From Candidatus Dormiibacterota bacterium (GTDB lineage: Bacteria; Chloroflexota; Dormibacteria; Aeolococcales; Aeolococcaceae), in NCBI GenBank assembly GCA_003153215.1, contig PLXL01000153.1:941-12871 (forward strand): DNA of 11,931 nt, in the 5' to 3' direction. The position numbers and the translations under genes are program-made. Positions 6,672-11,931 of the stretch are shown here, piece by piece (the stretch's first letter is position 1; every line of letters begins with the position of its first letter). Below the pieces are notes generated by a model. That model saw nothing but the letters and a program-made list of their open reading frames with translations, was not told the DNA's origin and did no database searches.

Positions 6672-7301
6672 TCAGATGACCCGGAGGACCTGATCGGTAT
6701 CCCGCTCACGCCGAGCCAGGGCGCGGAGGACCGCAAGCTCGCCGTGGCGGTGCGCGGCGGTGTCGACCAGCGCCTGGATCGCCACTCGGATCCCCGGCAG
6801 CTCCGGCGTCTCACGGCCCACGCTGACACAGAGGTCGTCGGTGTGGAGGGCCAGCTCGATGATCCGGGTCGCCAGGTAGTCGTCGAGACGCAACACCTCC
6901 TGGTCACGCACCGTGACCAGACGGCCCTCAGGCACGGCCTCCAGGCGGGTGCGGAGGCGGTCCAAGCCGCGGTCCATCCCCCCGAGCACCGCCCGGTGGC
7001 CGACCATCGCCTCCTCGGCGGAGGTCGCGCGGACCCGGACGTTGATCCGCGAGTCGAGGTCCGGGCCGACCGCGGCGAAGTAGGCGGCCGCGGAGATCAC
7101 CGCCGCGACCGGGGCCGGCTCGGGGGCCTCCAGCGACCGCTCGACGTTGGTCACGGCCCGGGCGAGGTGGGCGACCAGGGCCCCGACGGTCATCTCGGAG
7201 AGCGCGCTCGGCTCCACCCAGCGGACGGCGACAACGGGGGACGCGACCACCTGGCGTGCCACCGCGGCGGCCTCCAGGAAGGCGGCGCGGGTCCCGGCCA
7301 T
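6672..7301 (-). CDS. DinB / mycothiol-dependent maleylpyruvate isomerase-fold protein
   Basis: This 209-residue soluble protein resembles the maleylpyruvate isomerase N-terminal (MDMPI) branch of the DinB-like four-helix-bundle metalloenzymes. Members coordinate a divalent metal with three side chains, usually His, Glu and His, and many act on or with low-molecular-weight thiols. Here the likely ligands are His45 in TVGALVAHL and Glu149 plus His153 in RIIELALHTDDL, which match the family's 'H...ExxxH' layout. The substrate cannot be told from the sequence; many relatives are uncharacterised. It starts with ATG at 7301, 6 nt after the glyS stop, so it is probably translated by coupling within the glyS message. 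It ends at a hairpin shared with the converging repeat-protein gene. A true maleylpyruvate isomerase would normally sit among aromatic-degradation genes, which are absent here. Confidence 0.8.
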   Translation of the reverse strand: MAGTRAAFLEAAAVARQVVASPVVAVRWVEPSALSEMTVGALVAHLARAVTNVERSLEAPEPAPVAAVISAAAYFAAVGPDLDSRINVRVRATSAEEAMVGHRAVLGGMDRGLDRLRTRLEAVPEGRLVTVRDQEVLRLDDYLATRIIELALHTDDLCVSVGRETPELPGIRVAIQALVDTAAHRHGELAVLRALARRERDTDQVLRVI

Positions 7302-7307
7302 CGCCGC

Positions 7308-8744
7308 TCAGGCTCCGGAACCGGCCCTCTCGGCGGTGCGCCGCCGGAAGGCGATCAGCTGGTCCCGCAGGGCATCCTCCAGGCCGGCGACGGGCACCCT
7401 CACCTGGGTCATGCCGTCGCGCTCGCGGATGGTGACGGCGTCGTCCTGGAGGCTGTCGAAGTCGAAGGTCACCGCCAGAGGGGTCCCGATCTCATCCTGG
7501 CGCCGGTAGCGGCGGCCGATCGACTGCGTCTCGTCGTAATCGGTGGCGAAGTGGGGCCGCAGCCGGTGCTCGAGCCCGCGCGCGGGCACGGTCAGCTCCT
7601 CCTTCTTGGAGAGGGGCAGCACCGCCACCTGGACCGGCGCGACGTCCGGGTGAAGACGCAGCACCACCCGCCTCTCACCTCGTACAACCTCCTCGTCGAA
7701 GGCGTCGATGAGGACCGTGAGCATGATGCGGTCGACCCCCACGGACGGCTCGATGACGTAGGGGAGGAAGCTGCTCCCCGTCACGGGGTCCAGGTAGCTG
7801 AGGTCGACCCCACTCGCCCTCTGGTGCGCGGAGAGATCAAAGTCGGTGCGGTTGGCGATCCCCTCCAGCTCCCCCCAGCCGAAGGGATAGAGGTACTCGA
7901 CATCGGTGGCCGCCTTGGCGTAGTGGGCCAGCTCGTCCTTCTCATGGTCCCGGAGCCTGAGGAATGGCCGTCGGACCCCCAACTCCTCGAGGTACCAGCG
8001 GAAGCGCTCGGCACGCCAGTGCTCGAACCAGTGGTCATCGGTGCCCGGCTCGCAGAAGAACTCCAGCTCCATCATCTCGAACTCCCGGGTCCGGAAGATG
8101 GAATTGCCGGGGGAGATCTCGTTGCGGAAGGCCTTGCCGTTCTGCGCGATGCCGAAGGGGATCCGCTGGCGGCTGCTGTTCAGCACCGACTTGAAGTCGA
8201 CGAACATCCCCTGGGCGGTCTCGGGGCGGAGGTAGACCTGGGCGGAGCTGTCCTCCACCGCGCCGAGGAAGGTGCGGAACATGAGGTTGAATTGGCGGGG
8301 GGCGGTCAGCGTCCCGCCGCACTCGGGGCAGCCGGGTGCGTCCGGCTCCTTGCCTCGAGCCGCGCGCTCGGCCGGGAGATGATCGGCGCGCCATCGCCTG
8401 CGGCAGTCCCCGGTGCAGTCGACCAGCGGGTCCGAGAAGCCCGCGACGTGGCCGCTGGCGACCCAGACCTGGGGATTCATGATGATTGACGTCTCGATCC
8501 CCACGATGTCGTCGCGCAGCTCGACGATCGAGCGCCACCAGCGGTTGCGGATGTTGCGCCGCAGCCGCGTGCCGAGGGGACCGTAGTCGTAGAGAGCGTT
8601 GATGCCCCCGTAGATCTCGCTCGACGGGAAGAAGAAGCCGCGCTGCTTGCCGAGCGAGACCAGCCGCTCCAGGAGGTCCGTTGGGGGCGGGGTGGGCGGA
8701 GGCGTGTCGGAGCGGTCGTCGGATTCGGCGGGCACGGGCGGCAA
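7308..8744 (-). CDS. glyS: Glycyl-tRNA synthetase, single-chain (alpha2) type
   Basis: This class II synthetase charges tRNA-Gly. The 478-residue length fits the homodimeric bacterial/eukaryotic-like form rather than the alpha2beta2 form (often named glyQS; this form is also called glyS or GRS1). The core begins near residue 23, with FFFPSSEIYGG at about 37-47. Cys110, Cys114, Cys139 and Cys142 form a probable zinc site in the insertion. Motif 2 is FRNEISPGNSIFRTREFEMME (206-226; Arg207, Glu209) and motif 3 is EPSVGVDRIM (332-341; Arg339). The anticodon-binding domain starts at about 367 with PVQVAVLPLSKKEEL. Residues 1-22 are a Pro-rich leader. The start is TTG at 8744, 9 nt after an AGGTGAGGG ribosome site; a GTG at 8735 is the alternative. 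recO ends 12 bp upstream and the DinB-fold gene begins 6 bp downstream. Confidence 0.97.
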   Translation of the reverse strand: MPPVPAESDDRSDTPPPTPPPTDLLERLVSLGKQRGFFFPSSEIYGGINALYDYGPLGTRLRRNIRNRWWRSIVELRDDIVGIETSIIMNPQVWVASGHVAGFSDPLVDCTGDCRRRWRADHLPAERAARGKEPDAPGCPECGGTLTAPRQFNLMFRTFLGAVEDSSAQVYLRPETAQGMFVDFKSVLNSSRQRIPFGIAQNGKAFRNEISPGNSIFRTREFEMMELEFFCEPGTDDHWFEHWRAERFRWYLEELGVRRPFLRLRDHEKDELAHYAKAATDVEYLYPFGWGELEGIANRTDFDLSAHQRASGVDLSYLDPVTGSSFLPYVIEPSVGVDRIMLTVLIDAFDEEVVRGERRVVLRLHPDVAPVQVAVLPLSKKEELTVPARGLEHRLRPHFATDYDETQSIGRRYRRQDEIGTPLAVTFDFDSLQDDAVTIRERDGMTQVRVPVAGLEDALRDQLIAFRRRTAERAGSGA

Positions 8745-8753
8745 GTGTATCCG

Positions 8754-8762
8754 CCCTCACCT
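8754..8762 (-). promoter_or_regulatory. Ribosome binding site of glyS embedded in the recO stop
   Basis: AGGTGAGGG on the minus strand contains the recO TGA stop and lies 9 nt before the glyS TTG. It decides the TTG start and suggests translational coupling of the two genes. Confidence 0.6.
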
Positions 8763-9515
8763 TTCGAGGGCTCGGAGCACCTCCCAGGAGCGGAGTCTCC
8801 GGTCCAGGTGATGCTCCAGCTCCCTCTCGATGATCGCCTCCAGGGTGGCCAGTGCATCGTGGTCGAGGCGGAGACGGGTCCAGGTGGCGGCGTCGCCGGC
8901 GGCGGCCACGCGCAAGACCTTGATGACCCGCACCGGGCAGTCGATGGCCGCGGGGTCCCCGCGCCGGCAGTCGGGGCAGAGGAGCCCGCCACCGGCGGCG
9001 CTGAAGGCCGCCGGCTCCTCGGCCAGCGGGCGCGAACAGGAAACGCACCGCTGCAGCTCGGGTGCGTAGCCGAGCCGGTCGATCATCTGGCGCGCAAACC
9101 ACACCAGGGCCCGGCGCGGGTCGCGCTCGGGATCGCCCAGCTCGTCCAGGGACTCCGCGACCAGGACAAAGACGGCCTCGTCCGGGAGGTGCCCCTCGAG
9201 CACCCGGTCGGTCAGCTCGGCCACGACCGCGGCGCAGGCGGATCGCCGAGCGTCGGTGGCGAGACCGGCCGGCGGCCCCGAGGACCGCTGGGCCTGGGCG
9301 AGCACCAGAAGCTCTCCCCGCCCCTCGGCGAGCTGCATGCGGCTGCGCTCGAAGAGATCTGTCTGCGCCGCCATGCGACTGCCCGCCTTGCGGACCCCTC
9401 GGGCGATCACCCCCACCTTGCCGTGGCCGCGGGTGAGCACGGTCAGGATGCGGTCGGCCTCGCCGTAATTGACGCGGCGGAGGACGATCCCCTCATCCGT
9501 GAAGCTGCCGGGCAT
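8757..9515 (-). CDS. recO: DNA repair protein RecO
   Basis: RecO works with RecR (and RecF) to load RecA on SSB-coated single-stranded DNA in gap repair. The 252-residue product has the N-terminal OB fold with the family signature DEGIVLRRVNYGEADRIL at residues 7-24. A helical region follows, with a four-cysteine zinc site: C157-V-S-C160 and C180-P-D-C183. Length is normal for the family. I chose the ATG at 9515 because homologues begin just before that signature. An upstream in-frame GTG at 9593, 2 nt after the preceding stop, would add 26 residues that do not look conserved. The gene lies between the CNNM/CBS protein and glyS in the same direction, an arrangement in line with the known era-recO-glyS-dnaG style clusters. 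Confidence 0.95.
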   Translation of the reverse strand: MPGSFTDEGIVLRRVNYGEADRILTVLTRGHGKVGVIARGVRKAGSRMAAQTDLFERSRMQLAEGRGELLVLAQAQRSSGPPAGLATDARRSACAAVVAELTDRVLEGHLPDEAVFVLVAESLDELGDPERDPRRALVWFARQMIDRLGYAPELQRCVSCSRPLAEEPAAFSAAGGGLLCPDCRRGDPAAIDCPVRVIKVLRVAAAGDAATWTRLRLDHDALATLEAIIERELEHHLDRRLRSWEVLRALER

Positions 9516-9595
9516 CTCAGGCCCCGGCGGCGCCCGCGACGCGGCACACCGGTTCCAGCGGGAGGGACCACGCGGGTGTGAGCACCGCGGCACCG

Positions 9596-10918
9596 TCAGA
9601 CGGGGTGGTCGTCGCCCGCCCCCGGGCTCTCGCCAGTGAGGGCACGCCTGACACCGTCGCGCTCGGTGGAGAACGGTTCGGGGTTCACGATCCGGACGGT
9701 CTGGATGCTCTGCCGGCGCACCTGGTCAACGGTCAGGGTGGCGGAACCCAGGGGAAGCGCAGCCCCTGCCTTGGGGATCTCACCGAGGCGCTCGTAGACC
9801 AGCCCGCCGATGGAGTCGGCCTCGGTCTCGCCGACGTCGAGGTGGAGCAGCTCGGCCACGTCGTCGACCGGGAAGCGAGCGCTGATCACCACCTCGCGGT
9901 CGTTCACGAACTGGACGTCCTCCCGCTCCGCGACGTCGTACTCGTCCCGGATGGGGCCGACGATCTCCTCGATCAGGTCCTCGAAGGTGACGATCCCGGC
10001 GGTGCCGCCGTGCTCGTCGACGACGACGGCGATGTGCACCTTGCGCTCCTGCATCTCGCGGAGCAGCTCGCCCACGTGCTTGCTCTCGGGGGTGAAGTAC
10101 GGCTCGCGGGCGAGGGCCGCGAGCGGCCGGGGGTCGCCGCTGCGCACTCCGTGACGGAGCAGGTCCTTGGCGTACACGACCCCCACCACGATATCGATGG
10201 TCGTCTCGTAGAGGGGGATCCGGGAGTGGCCATGGTCGACGATCAAGGAGATCAGATCGCTCAAGCTGCGCGAGGCCTCGATGCCGACAACGTCCACCCG
10301 GGGGACCATCACCTCGTGGACCGCCTTGTCGGTCATCTCCAGGATGCCGTCGATCATCTGGCGCTCCTCCTGCTCCACCACGCCCTCGCGCTCGCCCATG
10401 GCGAGGATGAGCTTGAGCTCGTCCTCGGTGACGAACGGGCCCGGGGCGGCGCGGCCGTGGGTGAAGAGCCGGAGGAGGAGGCGGGACACCAGGGTCAGCG
10501 CCCCGATCAGGGGCCTCAGCAGCCGGGTCAGGAACTGGACCGGCGCGGCCAGGCGCAGCGCCAGCCGCTCGTTGAACCGCAACGCCAGCGACTTGGGGGC
10601 GATCTCGCAGAAGACGAGAACGAAGACGGCGAGGGCAACCGTGCTCAGCGCCTGGGCGACGCCGTGAGTATGGCCGGCGACGATCAGGGTGGTCGCAGTC
10701 GAGGCCACGATGACCGCGACGGTGTTGATCGACAGGATGGTCGAGAGGTAGCCGTTGGGGTTGTTGTGGAGGCGGACGACGCGGCTGGCCCGGTGGTCGC
10801 CGTCCTCGGCCAGGGTGCGCATCCGGAGGCGAGAGACCGAGGTGAGCGCCGTCTCGGCGCCTGCGGCGAAGGCGGCGAGGACCAGACTGAGGGCGAGCAG
10901 GATGGCGAGCCAGGTCAT
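9596..10918 (-). CDS. CNNM/CBS/CorC-type membrane protein (hemolysin family)
   Basis: This 440-residue inner-membrane protein has the architecture of the CNNM (DUF21)-CBS-CBS-CorC_HlyC family, whose best studied members affect magnesium/cobalt efflux or sodium-coupled magnesium export. Predicted hydrophobic segments lie at about 2-20, 57-81 and 87-110, with a further one at about 125-152. The CNNM motif AGAETALTS is near residue 19-27, and CEIAPKSLAL follows at about 104-113. The paired CBS domains run from about 202 to 322, with MVPRVDV at 204-210 and VDEHGGTAGIVTFEDLIEEIVG at 300-321. The small CorC_HlyC domain follows at about 333-415. The start at 10918 has only a weak ribosome site and is abutted by an 8-bp stem. 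The gene is 103 bp downstream of prs and upstream of recO. The old name hemolysin is misleading; ion transport or its regulation is the better guess. Confidence 0.93.
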   Translation of the reverse strand: MTWLAILLALSLVLAAFAAGAETALTSVSRLRMRTLAEDGDHRASRVVRLHNNPNGYLSTILSINTVAVIVASTATTLIVAGHTHGVAQALSTVALAVFVLVFCEIAPKSLALRFNERLALRLAAPVQFLTRLLRPLIGALTLVSRLLLRLFTHGRAAPGPFVTEDELKLILAMGEREGVVEQEERQMIDGILEMTDKAVHEVMVPRVDVVGIEASRSLSDLISLIVDHGHSRIPLYETTIDIVVGVVYAKDLLRHGVRSGDPRPLAALAREPYFTPESKHVGELLREMQERKVHIAVVVDEHGGTAGIVTFEDLIEEIVGPIRDEYDVAEREDVQFVNDREVVISARFPVDDVAELLHLDVGETEADSIGGLVYERLGEIPKAGAALPLGSATLTVDQVRRQSIQTVRIVNPEPFSTERDGVRRALTGESPGAGDDHPV

Positions 10919-10953
10919 GGCCCGCTCGGTGAGGGATCAGCGGCAAGCGGGCC
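10919..10953 (-). promoter_or_regulatory. 8-bp inverted repeat abutting the CNNM/CBS gene start codon
   Basis: GGCCCGCT at 10919-10926 and AGCGGGCC at 10946-10953 are perfect inverted repeats around a 19-nt loop. On the mRNA the stem ends at the base just before the ATG, so it would bury the weak GAGCGGG ribosome site. It may control translation. It is not a terminator, as no U-tract follows. Confidence 0.4.
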
Positions 10954-11021
10954 GTCGCGTGAGGGACCCCGGTCCGGCGGGCGGCCCGGAGGGGCATGGT
11001 CGCCGGTCCAGTCTGAGCTAC

Positions 11022-11931
11022 TCATCGGAACAGCTCGCTGACGCTCCTCCCCTCATGCACGCGCACGATCGCCTCGGCGATCAGGGGGGCCACCGAGAGC
11101 ACCCGGAGCTTGGGATGGTCGTCGGGGGCGCGCGCCTCCTCGTTGAGGGGGATGGTGTCGGTGATGCAGATCTCGTCGATGGGCGCATCGTGCAGGCGCT
11201 GCAGGGCGCCCTCGGTCAGCAGCCCGTGCGTCGCCACCACGTCGACCCCGGTCGCACCCTTGCTCATCAGCGCCGCGCTGGCGCTGACCAGGGTGCCACC
11301 GGTGGAGATCAGGTCGTCGACGATGACCGCGTGCATGCCGGCCACATCGCCGACCACGTGGACGACCTCGACCGCATCGTCGCGCGGCCGGCGCTTGTCG
11401 ATGATGGCGATCGGGGCGTCCAGCAGCCGGCCCAGCCGGCGCGCCCGCAGCGCCCCCCCGGTATCGGGGGAGACCACCACCACGTTGTTGCCATGGCGTT
11501 CCCTAACTCGCCGAGCCAGGATCTTGGTGGCGGTGAGGGCGTCCACCGGGATGTCGAAGAAGCCCTGGATGGCCTCGGCGTGGAGGTCCACGGCGATCAC
11601 CCGGCTGGCCCCGGCCAGCTCGATGACGTTGGCCATCAGCTTGGCCGAGATGGGATCGCGAGGAGCGCTCTTCTTTTCCTTGCGCTGGTAGCCGTAGTAG
11701 GGGATGACCGCCGTGATCCGCGAGGCGGAGGCGCGCCGCAGCGCGTCCAGGGTGATGAACAGCTGGACCAGGTTGTCGCTGACCGGCGAGCACGTGGGCT
11801 GGATCAGGAAGACGTCGTGGCCACGCACGGACTCGTGGATCTTGACGTCGAACTCCCCGTCGGCGAAGCGGGTGATGTCCATGGGGGCGAGCGGGAGGTC
11901 GATCTCGCGCGCGATCCGCTCGCTCAACGCC
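11022..11931 (-). CDS. prs: Ribose-phosphate pyrophosphokinase (PRPP synthetase), 5' end outside window
   Basis: Prs makes PRPP from ribose 5-phosphate and ATP, feeding purine, pyrimidine, histidine, tryptophan and NAD synthesis. The frame is open to the window edge. The usual first residues (the FSGNxNP region) are missing, so the true start lies outside and the TTG at 11927 is an internal Leu codon. Counted from there, visible motifs are FADGEFDVKI (21-30), DALRRASASRITAVIPYYGY (61-80), KKSAPRDPISAKL (85-97), VDLHAEAIQGFFDIP (113-127), the DKRRPRDDAVEV flexible-loop region (177-188) and the PRPP-binding loop VDDLISTGGT (203-212). These match bacterial class I enzymes. The lysine-rich KEKK segment replaces the more usual RQDRK. 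It is the first gene of the visible minus-strand run. Confidence 0.96.
   Translation of the reverse strand, partial: ALSERIAREIDLPLAPMDITRFADGEFDVKIHESVRGHDVFLIQPTCSPVSDNLVQLFITLDALRRASASRITAVIPYYGYQRKEKKSAPRDPISAKLMANVIELAGASRVIAVDLHAEAIQGFFDIPVDALTATKILARRVRERHGNNVVVVSPDTGGALRARRLGRLLDAPIAIIDKRRPRDDAVEVVHVVGDVAGMHAVIVDDLISTGGTLVSASAALMSKGATGVDVVATHGLLTEGALQRLHDAPIDEICITDTIPLNEEARAPDDHPKLRVLSVAPLIAEAIVRVHEGRSVSELFR

Noticed and set aside
6630..8489. 619-codon plus-strand open frame across the DinB-fold gene and glyS
   Set aside because: It covers two real genes in antisense, has no domain signature, and has the Asp/Gly/Val/His-rich composition of mirrored high-GC codons.
9516..9593. 26-residue N-terminal extension of RecO from a GTG at 9593
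   Set aside because: The extension precedes the conserved RecO start, looks unlike coding sequence, and the ATG at 9515 gives the normal family length.
9578..11041. 487-codon plus-strand open frame opposite the CNNM/CBS gene
   Set aside because: It is antisense to a gene with clear CNNM, CBS and CorC motifs, and its product has no folded-domain features.
1..11931. Search for CRISPR arrays, tRNA or rRNA genes, insertion sequences, toxin-antitoxin pairs or biosynthetic clusters
   Set aside because: No direct-repeat array, cloverleaf-like segment, transposase or matching protein signature was seen on either strand by eye.

Overview
This is a GC-rich (roughly 70 percent by eye), densely coding bacterial chromosome segment made mostly of housekeeping genes. 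The codon bias, the single-chain (alpha2-type) glycyl-tRNA synthetase and the grouping of recO, glyS, ppdK and dnaG fit a high-GC member of the Terrabacteria, such as Chloroflexota, Candidatus Dormibacterota or an actinobacterial relative. I cannot fix the phylum from sequence alone. No rRNA, tRNA, CRISPR array, transposase, integrase, phage gene or defence island was seen.

Layout. The minus strand carries, in transcription order from the right edge: prs (PRPP synthetase, 5' end outside the window), a CNNM/CBS/CorC-type membrane protein, recO, glyS and a DinB/maleylpyruvate-isomerase-fold protein. recO to glyS to the DinB-fold gene are nearly contiguous and probably cotranscribed. Two plus-strand genes then interrupt: msrA (methionine sulfoxide reductase A) and a membrane-anchored or secreted protein with two tandem repeats of about 86 residues. 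To their left the minus strand resumes with ppdK (pyruvate phosphate dikinase), a small 88-residue protein of unknown function, and dnaG (primase), whose 3' end is outside the window.

How the parts relate. RecO (recombination mediator), DnaG (primer synthesis), GlyS (translation), Prs (nucleotide precursor supply) and PpdK (PEP/pyruvate interconversion) are core functions. MsrA repairs oxidised methionine. The most distinctive parts are the two-repeat envelope protein, the strongly basic N-terminal tail on PpdK, and a 13-bp imperfect inverted repeat whose arms sit just upstream of the divergent ppdK and msrA starts.

I found no convincing new multi-gene system. The findings are second-look observations on an otherwise ordinary region. 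Several long open frames lie antisense to real genes and are judged to be GC-bias shadows.
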